Made by a program: the position numbers and the translations under genes
The notes under the pieces: generated by a model
Database searches by the model: none
What the model was told of the DNA's origin: nothing
The model's input: only the letters and a program-made list of their open reading frames with translations
Shown: positions 36,510-45,342 of the stretch, piece by piece
How the letters are laid out: each line of letters opens with the position of its first letter
Position numbering within the stretch: position 1 is the first letter of the stretch
Source: a virus
Virus record (IMG/VR): IMGVR_UViG_3300025000_000053
Span: 124,001-188,000 of that record
Direction: 5' to 3' (one strand)
DNA length: 64,000 nt

Positions 36510-36746
36510 TCACTTCTTTTCCACTTTTGTTTTATCATTTAAAACTTTCTTAACTTTTAAATATTTACTTATTTCTTTAATAGATTTACTTTTCTTCATA
36601 CCTTTAATATGTTTACTAATTATGTCATTAAGTTCTTTATCTTGAAATTCTTCATTAAAAAATTTAGTAAAATATTTAAATCTTTCATATACATCTTCAA
36701 CTTTATCAACAAATTCATCTATAATAATACTTTTATTATCAATCAT
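36510..36746 (-). CDS. Hypothetical protein, 78 residues
   Basis: ATG after GGAGATGAGG. A small helical, charged protein ending in a Lys-rich tail (KVEKK). Unrecognised. It is 4 nt upstream of the next gene and begins just after the terminator of the 36822 gene region. Confidence 0.55.
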   Translation of the reverse strand: MIDNKSIIIDEFVDKVEDVYERFKYFTKFFNEEFQDKELNDIISKHIKGMKKSKSIKEISKYLKVKKVLNDKTKVEKK

Positions 36747-36770
36747 AGGTCCTCATCTCCCATACTAAAT

Positions 36771-36812
36771 ATAATGAAGGTGTAAAGTATTTTTACTTTA
36801 CACCTTCATTAT
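36771..36812 (-). terminator. Terminator after the DHH gene
   Basis: Stem ATAATGAAGGTGTAAAGTA with its complement, 10 nt after the stop at 36822. The next gene on the strand starts 25 nt further on. Confidence 0.8.
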
Positions 36813-36821
36813 TTATAATTT

Positions 36822-37787
36822 TCAACTATTTAAATACTCTTGTAATATACCAATTATACTGGTAAAAACTTTATCATTTTTTATTGTAAATCCAGCAGCT
36901 TTAGCATGTCCTCCACCACCGAAATATTTCTCAGCCCATTTACCTAAATGGACATCATTTTTATTACTCCTTAAATCAACCTTACCCGATGTTAAATCAA
37001 TCATTAGTGCAACATCAATTTCAGGATATTTTTCACATATTTTATTACCTAGAATACTAATAAAACCTGTAAATGAATCAATAAATACAATACCGGCCAC
37101 ATACCCTTGGATTTCAATTATATGAACTTTTTCCAATTTCTTTTTAATAAATATATCTTCTTTATCTCTCATTCTATTCACTAATATTCTTAACTCAATA
37201 TTAATTAAATCTTCTCCATTTTTAATATTAGTTTTTATATTATTTTTAAAAAGTTCTAATCCCATTAAACTGCACGCTATACTTAAATCATATGCTTCAA
37301 AATTTTTATTCTTATACCATCTATAAGTATCATATTCAGTTACAAGTTCTACAAATTTATACAATTTCCAATAGATCCTACTAAATAATGTTTTATCATT
37401 CATACTCTTATTATAGTATTCAGTTATTAATTCGGTTCCTGATGTTAATCTACCAACCCTTTCACTTATTACTTCAGCCCAGGAATAACGATTTAAAAAC
37501 TTATTCGTATCATGATGATCTCTTAAAACTACTTCAAAATCAGGTCTATTACTTATATATGAATCTATAAGTTTGGCTGTTTCTAATGGAACACCCATAT
37601 CAGTGATAATTAATTTATCAAATTTATCAGCATGATTATTTAAAAAATCCTGAACTATTGTTCCTATTTTGAGTCTATCTACAAATCTAGTATACACTTT
37701 ATTACCTAAAGCTTCTTCAAATATTTCAATAACTACACCACAACCAGCACCATCTAGATCCCTATCAGTAAACGATTGAACATTCAT
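36822..37787 (-). CDS. DHH/DHHA1-family phosphoesterase
   Basis: A 321-residue protein. Motif I is FTDRDLDGAG, motif II IITDMGVP, motif III LRDHHDT (the DHH residues) and the C-terminal DHHA1 substrate loop GGGGHAKAAGF. All metal ligands are present. The family includes RecJ-like nucleases, NrnA oligoribonucleases, cyclic-di-AMP hydrolases and exopolyphosphatases. Length is close to NrnA-type nanoRNases. A role in degrading short RNA or a cyclic dinucleotide signal is plausible; the exopolyphosphatase option is attractive beside PPK1 but not favoured by sequence. A promoter motif lies 41 nt upstream; ATG after AGGGAG. Confidence 0.88.
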   Translation of the reverse strand: MNVQSFTDRDLDGAGCGVVIEIFEEALGNKVYTRFVDRLKIGTIVQDFLNNHADKFDKLIITDMGVPLETAKLIDSYISNRPDFEVVLRDHHDTNKFLNRYSWAEVISERVGRLTSGTELITEYYNKSMNDKTLFSRIYWKLYKFVELVTEYDTYRWYKNKNFEAYDLSIACSLMGLELFKNNIKTNIKNGEDLINIELRILVNRMRDKEDIFIKKKLEKVHIIEIQGYVAGIVFIDSFTGFISILGNKICEKYPEIDVALMIDLTSGKVDLRSNKNDVHLGKWAEKYFGGGGHAKAAGFTIKNDKVFTSIIGILQEYLNS

Positions 37788-37827
37788 TATTCAACATCTC
37801 CCTATAATTTATTTTTATCTTTATTTA

Positions 37828-37841
37828 AATAATATATAAAT
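37828..37841 (-). promoter_or_regulatory. Candidate phage promoter motif
   Basis: Exact ATTTATATATTATT on the minus strand, 41 nt before the DHH gene and directly after a palindromic terminator. Confidence 0.5.
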
Positions 37842-37843
37842 AA

Positions 37844-37879
37844 AAAATATAATGAGTTACATGTAACTCATTATATTTT
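37844..37879 (-). terminator. 36-bp palindromic terminator
   Basis: Perfect palindrome centred on GTTACATGTAAC, 13 nt after the holin gene's stop, running into T-rich sequence on the minus strand. Confidence 0.8.
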
Positions 37880-37892
37880 CATATCATTAATC

Positions 37893-38510
37893 TTATCCAG
37901 TAATTGAACTTTGTATAGAATTTAAAGAACCAGTAATTATTGATAATGATTCTTTAATCATATTATTTGCTGAATTTATTGTTTCAGTTAGAGGTATTTG
38001 ATTTGAATTATCAATTGTTTGTTCTGAGCCATTTAGTGTATCACCATATAATGGTCGTAAAGTTACAGCACTTTCTTGTAAAGTATACATATTAAGTTTA
38101 TTATCTTGTTTTTCTTTAGCAACATAATTTTCAATATGAAGTTTTATCCATTCTTGAATATCACCATATGTCATAGTTAAATAACTTGTTACTTCTGAGG
38201 ATAATGTATTTAACACTGTCTTAGTTGCTTTTTCTGTAAGAACAGCAATATCAGTTTTTGTCAATTTTCCATCTGATGCAGCTAGCTTCAGATCACCAAC
38301 AGTTGTTTGATTTAAAGCTACAACAACTCTTTGAATTGTACCTAGAGCAGAATCAATATATTTATTAACTTTTTCATCCTTAACTTTTTCTTTTACAATA
38401 TTAATTTTTGTATTAAAAAAAGTAGATGCTTGTGCTCCTAAAACTGTAACAAGAATGGTTGTAATACCTAGAATTAATTGTACAATAGGACTATAATTAC
38501 TTAAATCCAT
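37893..38510 (-). CDS. LLH-type phage holin-like protein
   Basis: A 205-residue protein, ATG after AAAGGGGG. One N-terminal hydrophobic segment (about residues 8-28, VQLILGITTILVTVLGAQAS) is followed by a helical region. The stretch VVVALNQTTVGDLKLAASDG, GKLTKTDIAVLTEKA and IQEWIKLHIENYVA fits the LLH (Lactobacillus phage) holin family. The C-terminal 60 residues are an Asn/Ser-rich extension. Holins form membrane lesions that release the endolysin. No lysin gene is next to it, so it may be a structural membrane protein instead. Confidence 0.75.
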   Translation of the reverse strand: MDLSNYSPIVQLILGITTILVTVLGAQASTFFNTKINIVKEKVKDEKVNKYIDSALGTIQRVVVALNQTTVGDLKLAASDGKLTKTDIAVLTEKATKTVLNTLSSEVTSYLTMTYGDIQEWIKLHIENYVAKEKQDNKLNMYTLQESAVTLRPLYGDTLNGSEQTIDNSNQIPLTETINSANNMIKESLSIITGSLNSIQSSITG

Positions 38511-38549
38511 AATTTAAAACCCCCTTTGATTTTTTTAATTAGTTGTTTA

Positions 38550-39884
38550 TTATATATTTTTAAATTTATTTTTCACTTCTTCTGATTTACCACATGTCAG
38601 ATTACCCTCTTTACATTTTCCTTTAACACATGGTGGTTCAGCCTCTTCAAATAATATCTTTGATATTTTCTTTAATTCAATAACTTTTTTAGTTGAATTT
38701 GTTCTTATTTCTGTTTGAGCCGTCATACATAACCTATCCTTTAACATCTCAACATCAGCCCTTGCATTATTACTTATAAAATATTTTATCATATCACAAT
38801 TTAATAATAATGGTAATACTGAAATGTAATTTTTATTTTTAATATATAATTCTAATCTAAATTTTTGTATTTCAGAAATTAAATTCATATATGAATCAAT
38901 AAAAATAGAGTTTTTAATTGATTCAGGAACATAAACTTCCCTATTTTCATTAATAATAATATCAGATAATTCTTCTCTTACTATAGTTGGAATTCTATGT
39001 CTTATTTGTTGATGATAGGATGCTAAACTACATGATAATATGAAAGAACTTCTACTATGTTCAGCTATACCTTTATGACCATAATCAAGAACTCTTTTTA
39101 TAAGTTTCTCTAATTCATCTTGATTGTCTTCATATTTATCAACATATGTTTCCGTTGGTGATTGTTGTGTGCTCGTAAGTGCTGCCAATCCAACATTTTT
39201 ATTATTATATAAATGATTTATATTTAATAATCTACATTCACCAATTTTATTTATACCATTAAATAAATGTAATTTAAGTGATTCAAATAAGCTATTATGT
39301 TTATAATTATCTTGTGTTTTCTTAAAAGTATCTACTGACAGTCCAAAACCAGATAAATATAATTTCTCTATTATTAAATTAATTAATTCATCATTAATAT
39401 AGGGGTATTCCCCTAAATAAAATAACATATCAATCAGTTTATCACCAGTTAATGAAACAGTAATATTTGTTTTAGTCGCTAAAGGTAAGATATATCGTGC
39501 ATCTTCAAATGTGATACCATGTTTAAAATCTTCTACTTTAGGTCTACCAACACAACCTTCTCTCAATTCACTCATTTGTGAATATAAGTTAAAACCTTTT
39601 TCTATTAAGTTATGGGCCTTTTCAGTATCTTCTCTCTCAAATTCTTTTATTTTATTATATGCATCTGAATTCATTTGAACATATCTTTGACTTTGTTGAA
39701 CATAAGAATCTTTACATTCACATATTAAAGTACTCTGAACTCTATTAATACCCTCCAATATAAAAAAAATATTTGTGAATTTTAATAAATCACGTAATTC
39801 ATTCACAGAGGGTTTAAGTTTACTATCCTGTATAAAATGTTTAATATTTAATAAACCACCAACAGATACAACACTAATTTCCAT
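38550..39884 (-). CDS. thyX: Duplicated flavin-dependent thymidylate synthase (ThyX)
   Basis: A 444-residue protein that seems to hold two ThyX-like domains. The C-terminal half is the clearer one: GIAEHSRSSF, ASYHQQIRHRIPTIVREELS (the RHR-type dUMP/FAD motif) and NARADVEMLKDRLCMTAQTEIR. The N-terminal half has a degenerate copy (DSYVQQSQRYVQM, EDARYILPLATKTNITVSL). ThyX normally makes dTMP from dUMP with a reduced flavin and methylene-folate. Usual ThyX is about 220-250 residues, so this is a fused duplication, as known in some Firmicute phages. It lies between holin and dCMP deaminase genes; the deaminase and dTMP kinase make the steps on either side. A cysteine-rich tail (PPCVKGKCKEGNLTCG) is odd. 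Confidence 0.88.
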   Translation of the reverse strand: MEISVVSVGGLLNIKHFIQDSKLKPSVNELRDLLKFTNIFFILEGINRVQSTLICECKDSYVQQSQRYVQMNSDAYNKIKEFEREDTEKAHNLIEKGFNLYSQMSELREGCVGRPKVEDFKHGITFEDARYILPLATKTNITVSLTGDKLIDMLFYLGEYPYINDELINLIIEKLYLSGFGLSVDTFKKTQDNYKHNSLFESLKLHLFNGINKIGECRLLNINHLYNNKNVGLAALTSTQQSPTETYVDKYEDNQDELEKLIKRVLDYGHKGIAEHSRSSFILSCSLASYHQQIRHRIPTIVREELSDIIINENREVYVPESIKNSIFIDSYMNLISEIQKFRLELYIKNKNYISVLPLLLNCDMIKYFISNNARADVEMLKDRLCMTAQTEIRTNSTKKVIELKKISKILFEEAEPPCVKGKCKEGNLTCGKSEEVKNKFKNI

Positions 39885-39924
39885 TTTCTAATTACCCCTT
39901 TTATTTTTTATTTTAACTAATTAA

Positions 39925-41295
39925 TTAGTTAATATTTCTTAAAATTGTAATAATTCTTTCTGCTTCAATTCTATCACTATTTTTTTCTTCTTCACTTAAA
40001 TTTTCATAGCAGGTATCTATTTGTCTAGCCCATCTTTCAACAAATTCTTGAGGTATAGTAAGTGATCCATTTTCATTTGTAATACACTTAGTAAATAAAT
40101 ATTCCATCCAACCTGACCACATTTGATGACATAAATCAGATAATGTTTCTTTTATTTTATATAAATTTTCTGTCATTTCATCAAAATTAATTTTATTAAC
40201 AATATTATTTTCTTTCATATCACCATTTAAAAATTTAATAATATTACTATAAATTTTACACTTTTCTAACTCTTTTAGTTGAAAAGAAATTTCTCTCTTT
40301 TCTTCTATTAATTTAATAATTCTTTCTCTTTCTTCTGTAGCACCCTTCTCTTTATTTAGTTGAGCCAATTGTTCTAATGTATCAATACGTTGTTTCTCAC
40401 ACCAATTAGGTTCTGAATCAGGCAAAAAGTCTATCATCCTTTTCATTTCCTCTATTTTTTCTTGTTCTAATTTAATTAAATCTTTAATTTGAATTAATTC
40501 AATACCTGTATCTTTTAATAAGTTAATAGCTTCAATATCATTATAAAGTTCATCATATATAACTCTTTTAATACCTTTATGAATAATCATTTTAGCACAT
40601 AAAAAACATGGTGAACAATTAACAAACAAGTCGGCATCACGTGCATTATCACCAGCTTTATCTAAAGCTTGAAATTCAGCATGTACTGAATTACAAATAT
40701 CTGCTCTAGTGCCAGAAGGTATATTTTCTTTTTTTCTTCTACATATATCTTTACAATTAATAGTGTAATTATAGGCTTCTGCAATAATCTCATTATTTTT
40801 TACAATAACACAACCAACTTTTCTACTTAAACATGTGGAATTTGTAGATAATTTATAACATTTTTCCATATATTCACTATATTTAAATTTTATTAGAGTA
40901 CTTTGTTTCCGATGTAAATAACAATCTAGTTCTTTTGGTTTATGAATACCAGCACAATCCATTTGATGTAACTGAAAACAATTTTCACATTCTTTATATA
41001 ATGAGGTGTCGTCTAAAAAACATTTTATTTTTATAGGACCATCAAAAATATCACCTTCTCTATTAACAAAAATTCCTATACATTGATGTGTTTTAAAAAA
41101 GTCACAATTATCACATTTTCCTGTTACAAAAAATGTTTTAGTAATTTCCATTTTTTTATCTTTCATACATTCAACTCCTTTAGATTTTTCATAAATAGAA
41201 CCATACTTATTAATATAAAAACCAAAACAAGGATAAGATTTATATCTACACCCCAAACATTTTTCTATTAAATTGTATTCTCTTATATCATCCAT
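39925..41295 (-). CDS. dCMP deaminase with N-terminal cysteine-rich repeats
   Basis: A 456-residue protein. The deaminase domain (about residues 148-265) has NSVHAEFQALDKAG with the zinc-binding His and catalytic Glu, and NCSPCFLCAKMII with the two zinc cysteines, as in ComEB/dCMP deaminases. It should convert dCMP to dUMP for ThyX. In front are three Cys-rich modules (CLGCRYKSYPCFG, CDNCDFFKTHQCIG, CENCFQLHQMDCAG) that look like tandem zinc knuckles, and behind is a 190-residue coiled-coil-like extension. Both additions are unusual for the family, whose usual size is 150-190 residues. ATG after AAGGGATG. Confidence 0.9.
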   Translation of the reverse strand: MDDIREYNLIEKCLGCRYKSYPCFGFYINKYGSIYEKSKGVECMKDKKMEITKTFFVTGKCDNCDFFKTHQCIGIFVNREGDIFDGPIKIKCFLDDTSLYKECENCFQLHQMDCAGIHKPKELDCYLHRKQSTLIKFKYSEYMEKCYKLSTNSTCLSRKVGCVIVKNNEIIAEAYNYTINCKDICRRKKENIPSGTRADICNSVHAEFQALDKAGDNARDADLFVNCSPCFLCAKMIIHKGIKRVIYDELYNDIEAINLLKDTGIELIQIKDLIKLEQEKIEEMKRMIDFLPDSEPNWCEKQRIDTLEQLAQLNKEKGATEERERIIKLIEEKREISFQLKELEKCKIYSNIIKFLNGDMKENNIVNKINFDEMTENLYKIKETLSDLCHQMWSGWMEYLFTKCITNENGSLTIPQEFVERWARQIDTCYENLSEEEKNSDRIEAERIITILRNIN

Positions 41296-41321
41296 TTTAT
41301 TTTCATCCCTTATAATAATAT

Positions 41322-42077
41322 TTAAGTAATTTTAATATCATGAATATAACTGGTATAGTCCACATTAAATTTCTTATTAATAACTTGAATAATCTTTTCT
41401 GTTATTTCTTCTTTATTTGACATTTCATCCTTATTAACTTCAGACATACAATCAATTCTTTCCCATCCACATAATTGAATAACGGTTTCTTTTATTCTGT
41501 TTAAAGCATATTGATGATCTTTCTTTTCATGAATATCATTTATATCTTTAATATTTTCTCCACTACGATTTTCTAAATTTTTTATAACTTTTCTTATATT
41601 AACATCTAGAAATATAACTAAATCAGGTTTTGGTAATTTAAATACTCCGTATTCAATATAATGAATCCAATCAGCATATGAAAATATATCACTTACTATA
41701 CCATTTAATTGTAAATTAGCAGACATATGTAGTATATTTGAAGTTGTATATCTATCACAAATTATATTCATACCTTCTTGTAATTTTTCATAATAACTCT
41801 TAGTATTATTTTTTTTATTGAATAAAGTATATATTCTGTCTACAGTATAAAAACTAGAAGCTTGTTTTATATAAGATAACACATCTAATCCATCATTCTT
41901 ATTAAAATTACCTTCTAAATATTTCTTAACTAAGTAAGATGAATTATCTTCATAATTAGGAAATGATAATAGTTTAGTTTCAACTGATAAGAAATTTAAT
42001 AAATTAGTTAATAATTTAGATTGGGTTTCTTTCCCCGACCCATCAACACCTTCAATAACAATTAGTTTACCTTTCAT
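41322..42077 (-). CDS. tmk: Thymidylate kinase
   Basis: A 251-residue kinase, ATG after AAAAGGAGG. Walker A is IEGVDGSGKETQS, the nucleoside-binding DRYTTSN lies near residue 107, and a lid region with NRSGENIKD follows. It phosphorylates dTMP to dTDP. The order tmk, dCMP deaminase, thyX on one strand gives three consecutive pyrimidine steps. The sequence is slightly longer than usual (about 210). Confidence 0.92.
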   Translation of the reverse strand: MKGKLIVIEGVDGSGKETQSKLLTNLLNFLSVETKLLSFPNYEDNSSYLVKKYLEGNFNKNDGLDVLSYIKQASSFYTVDRIYTLFNKKNNTKSYYEKLQEGMNIICDRYTTSNILHMSANLQLNGIVSDIFSYADWIHYIEYGVFKLPKPDLVIFLDVNIRKVIKNLENRSGENIKDINDIHEKKDHQYALNRIKETVIQLCGWERIDCMSEVNKDEMSNKEEITEKIIQVINKKFNVDYTSYIHDIKIT

Positions 42078-42126
42078 TTTTTTACCTCCTTTTTTATAAA
42101 AAAATAATTATAATATAGTTACCAAA

Positions 42127-42163
42127 AAAATTAAAAATTACTATTAAAGTAATTTTTAATTTT
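42127..42163 (-). terminator. Terminator upstream of tmk
   Basis: Stem AAAATTAAAAATTACT with its complement, in the gap after the gene ending at 42192, followed by U-rich minus-strand sequence. Confidence 0.7.
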
Positions 42164-42191
42164 AATAATATAATGATTTGAGTATATTAAT

Positions 42192-42491
42192 TTACACTAA
42201 AATACTCAGTCTATTTAATTTATTTAAATTTATATTATATTCAACTATAAAATATCTATAAAAATTATCCTGATCGTGTGTTTCTTTATTTATTAGTGCT
42301 TTTCTTATAAAATCTAAAGCCTCTTCTTTAGTTTCAAATAGTTTTGGATTATAATTATTAGTTTTTGTTCTGAAGTCCAATTTATTATTATTATTATATA
42401 AAGTAGTTTGTAGTATTTTACATATAGAAAAACTAATAACCGGAAAACCTTCAGTGTAAAATATCTGTTCAATCATATAATAATTATCCAT
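42192..42491 (-). CDS. Hypothetical protein, 99 residues
   Basis: ATG after AAGGAG. Small alpha/beta protein with a C-terminal FETKEEALDFIRKAL helix such as found in small regulatory or WGR-like proteins. Unrecognised. It is 15 nt downstream of the 42506 gene. Confidence 0.55.
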   Translation of the reverse strand: MDNYYMIEQIFYTEGFPVISFSICKILQTTLYNNNNKLDFRTKTNNYNPKLFETKEEALDFIRKALINKETHDQDNFYRYFIVEYNINLNKLNRLSILV

Positions 42492-42505
42492 TATTTATTT
42501 ACTCC

Positions 42506-42961
42506 TTATTTATAATTTTTAAATAAATCAGATATGTTGGTTTTAAAAATAGATAAGATAAATTCCTTAATATTCAAAAGAATATTAAGTTTTTTTCGTT
42601 TATTAATCTTTATTAATAGTTTAATTACTTTATTAATGTTTTCTCTATCTTTTTTAGATAAGGATAAATAATCACTTATTAATGAAAGATTACTAATAGT
42701 ATCTGTTATTCTACATGTAAATTCTTCTATTGTATTATTAACAACAAATAATTCTTCTGATGTAAGTATAAATTCATCAAATTCATTTAAAACTAATTCA
42801 CTAAATGTATTTATTAATCTCATTATTTCTTTCTTATCTGATATTTTATTAATACTAAATTCATTTATATTCTTTAAAAGAATATATTTAATAATGAAAT
42901 TTCTATCTTCCGATATAGCTATAGTCCTTTTTTTACTATCTTTAAGTACATATAGTTTCAT
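42506..42961 (-). CDS. Hypothetical protein, 151 residues
   Basis: ATG after AAAGGT. The N-terminal 55 residues (MKLYVLKDSKKRTIAISEDRNFIIKYILL) resemble the start of the product of 36032-36505, which also begins with a short strand pair then K-x-x-x-x-x-x-F; the relation is tentative. The rest is helical with coiled-coil features. Unrecognised. Confidence 0.55.
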   Translation of the reverse strand: MKLYVLKDSKKRTIAISEDRNFIIKYILLKNINEFSINKISDKKEIMRLINTFSELVLNEFDEFILTSEELFVVNNTIEEFTCRITDTISNLSLISDYLSLSKKDRENINKVIKLLIKINKRKKLNILLNIKEFILSIFKTNISDLFKNYK

Positions 42962-43015
42962 AATTTATCAAACCTTTAATTTTATTAGAAATTTTTTTCA
43001 TTATAAACATCCCCT

Positions 43016-43624
43016 TTATTTACTTATAATATTGGATAAGATGGAATTATTTACAGTCAAATTTATTTTATTACACAAATTAGAAAGTTTTTCATAATCT
43101 TTCTCTTTAACTAATTTAACTTTTATAACAAATTTATCATTTTCTTCATCATAATAAAGAAAATCATATGATAATATTGTGGCTGATAAATGTTCCTTAG
43201 TGATTAATTCAATAGAATTATATATAAAATCAACATTGAATATACTTTGTAAATAGTTTTCTAAAAATATTATTTGAGCTTTATCTAAGAACTTTACATT
43301 TACAGGATATTCTATTACTATATCATTAATTGTTAATGATATTTCATCACCATTTTCAAATTTATAAATATAAAAATACTCTTCTGTTATACTATTAATT
43401 ATGTCTTTTATAAAGTTATCAAAATTAAGTACATAAAAAGTTTTAAATTCTATTATTTTTTTAATTAACTTATTAATATCTTTATTTTCTTGTATATACT
43501 GATGTAACTCTTTAAAACTTACATTCCTTATTGGTTGTCTTTCTATTTGCTCTTTCTCTAATAAAGTTATAGTCTTTTCAGCTAACCAGTTTAAAAATAC
43601 TTTTTTAATTTTTAACATTTTCAT
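43016..43624 (-). CDS. Member of a row of four similar small proteins (1)
   Basis: A 202-residue protein, ATG after GGAG, overlapping the upstream gene by 20 nt. Unrecognised. It shares with the next three genes the order: helical N-terminus, I-rich strand near the middle (DEISLTINDIVIEYPVNVKFL), an N-Y/I-helix (ENYLQSIFNV), then a C-terminal strand with acidic residues. I infer a divergent tandem family. Confidence 0.6.
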   Translation of the reverse strand: MKMLKIKKVFLNWLAEKTITLLEKEQIERQPIRNVSFKELHQYIQENKDINKLIKKIIEFKTFYVLNFDNFIKDIINSITEEYFYIYKFENGDEISLTINDIVIEYPVNVKFLDKAQIIFLENYLQSIFNVDFIYNSIELITKEHLSATILSYDFLYYDEENDKFVIKVKLVKEKDYEKLSNLCNKINLTVNNSILSNIISK

Positions 43625-44207
43625 CAGTCTCCTTTTTTACTTTATTTATTATAATATCATTTATACTAGAGTCATATTTAGATATTAAATCATAAAATTC
43701 ACTTATTTGTTTAAACTTAAATGGTATTATTATTTCAATATCCTTATCTATTTCTATTCTTATTGGTTCTGATATTAAATCATATTCTTCATATATAGGT
43801 CGTTTATTAGATACACGTAAATCTTCACTTAGTAAATTAGAAATAAAGTTTTTAATATAACTTAATAAATGGAGTTGTTCTATATTATTAAATACTTTAA
43901 TATCAAATAAGCATTTTGGTATAATAAAATTAACATTAATACTATAAGTAATTATACCAAATCTAGATATGTTTTTATTTATTTCCATGTTATTAATTTT
44001 ATATTGAATAATTTCTTTAATTATATTAATATTGATTTTTGTAGTATCAATTTTTGTTAATAAATGATTTAAATATGTTATCATTTCAGATAAATCTCTT
44101 TTTTCAATTCTATTAATAATAAGATTATTCATATTACTAAGTAATAGTTCTTTTTCTGTTAGTTCTTTTGAATCACTAATTGGTTTTAATCCTTCTTTAA
44201 TAATCAT
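43605..44207 (-). CDS. Member of a row of four similar small proteins (2)
   Basis: A 200-residue protein, ATG after AAAAGGAG. It has SRFGIITYSINVNFIIP then FNNIEQLHLLSYIKNFIS, then IRIEIDKDIEIIIPFKFK. The same strand-helix-strand order as its three neighbours suggests a common origin. Function unknown. Confidence 0.6.
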   Translation of the reverse strand: MIIKEGLKPISDSKELTEKELLLSNMNNLIINRIEKRDLSEMITYLNHLLTKIDTTKININIIKEIIQYKINNMEINKNISRFGIITYSINVNFIIPKCLFDIKVFNNIEQLHLLSYIKNFISNLLSEDLRVSNKRPIYEEYDLISEPIRIEIDKDIEIIIPFKFKQISEFYDLISKYDSSINDIIINKVKKETDENVKN

Positions 44208-44222
44208 TTATCATATCTCCTT

Positions 44223-44759
44223 TTATAAATTTTCATCAATAATTTTATCTAATTCATTACAATACCTAATTAAAGTAGTATTTGGTATCATATCTTCTTT
44301 AAATTTAAATAATAAAGATATTTTTATATGACCAATATAATCTAGTGATACTTGTATTAGTGATGGTTCTAATCTTAAATATCCTAACTCATATAAAAAA
44401 TCCTTATCATAAAATATATTAGATAATTTCATTTTGACATATTTATTAATAGAATTAATTTCTATAATATTAATATCCTTTATACTAATTATTAAATCCT
44501 CGTCATTAATACATATCCCATATAATATTTTTTCATTTATTAACATTTCACTTATTTGCATCTTAATCATCTTTTTAAGAATTTTATCTAGAATAATAGT
44601 TTTATTAAAATATTTATCTATTAAAAAATTAATATTATTTAAATCTTTTTTAAAGTCTTTAAGTTTCATTTTATCATCCAACTTTTGTTTAAAAGTTTCT
44701 ATAACATTATCCATTTTTCTCCTTCTATCATTTATTCCAAGTTCAATTATATTTTCCAT
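44223..44759 (-). CDS. Member of a row of four similar small proteins (3)
   Basis: Start ATG 44759 chosen because GGGAG lies 9 nt upstream; ATG 44768 would touch it. The 178-residue product has GICINDEDLIISIKDINI, then INSINKYVKMKLSNIF and LDYIGHIKISLLFKFK, the layout shared by this row of genes. Unrecognised. Confidence 0.6.
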   Translation of the reverse strand: MENIIELGINDRRRKMDNVIETFKQKLDDKMKLKDFKKDLNNINFLIDKYFNKTIILDKILKKMIKMQISEMLINEKILYGICINDEDLIISIKDINIIEINSINKYVKMKLSNIFYDKDFLYELGYLRLEPSLIQVSLDYIGHIKISLLFKFKEDMIPNTTLIRYCNELDKIIDENL

Positions 44760-44775
44760 TATCAACATCTCCCTT

Positions 44776-45204
44776 TTAATGTAATATCATTATTGAACTA
44801 TATTCAATAAAGTTTAGTTTAACTAAAAATTTAATAAAATATTCTTTATTAATATAACCAACTTCTATTTCTTCTATTATACAATCACTTCCTTTATCTT
44901 TTAATATCTTATTAATTATTTCAATTGTTGGTTGTTCATTATTTACTATATAATCTCTTACTAGTATATTAATTCTATTAAGTAAGTTAATATTTAATAT
45001 ATTAGTTTCTTCATTAATTGAAAATAATATTTCTAATCCTACTAAGTAGCCTGTTGGTGTTTCTATTACTTTTATATCTTTCTCTTCACTTTTTCCTAAA
45101 TTAATAAAGAAATCTTTAATTATATTAGTCTTAATATTATATACAATCTTATTGTATATATAGTTTATTAACATATCATTACCAATTGTATTTATTATAT
45201 TCAT
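44776..45204 (-). CDS. Member of a row of four similar small proteins (4)
   Basis: A 142-residue protein, ATG after AAAGGGAG. It has GYLVGLEILFSINEETNILN, then LLNRINILVRDYIV and EEIEVGYINKEYFIKFLVKL. First gene of the row, behind a promoter motif and the terminator of the noncoding region. Unrecognised. Confidence 0.6.
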   Translation of the reverse strand: MNIINTIGNDMLINYIYNKIVYNIKTNIIKDFFINLGKSEEKDIKVIETPTGYLVGLEILFSINEETNILNINLLNRINILVRDYIVNNEQPTIEIINKILKDKGSDCIIEEIEVGYINKEYFIKFLVKLNFIEYSSIMILH

Positions 45205-45266
45205 AATTATTCATTCTCCCTTTTATAAAATTATTCATTATATCTTTTATATAATGTAACTTATAT

Positions 45267-45280
45267 AATAATATATAAAT
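45267..45280 (-). promoter_or_regulatory. Candidate phage promoter motif
   Basis: Exact ATTTATATATTATT on the minus strand, 63 nt upstream of the ATG at 45204 and immediately after the terminator that closes the noncoding region. Confidence 0.5.
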
Positions 45281-45286
45281 AAAAAA

Positions 45287-45342
45287 TTAGTATAAGGATA
45301 AATATATTTTCTATTATGAAAATATATTTATCCTTATACTAA
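45287..45342 (-). terminator. 25-bp terminator stem after the noncoding RNA
   Basis: A perfect 25-bp stem with a 6-nt loop (arm begins TTAGTATAAGGATAAATATA), followed on the minus strand by TTTTTTATTT. It is the strongest terminator in the window. Confidence 0.85.
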
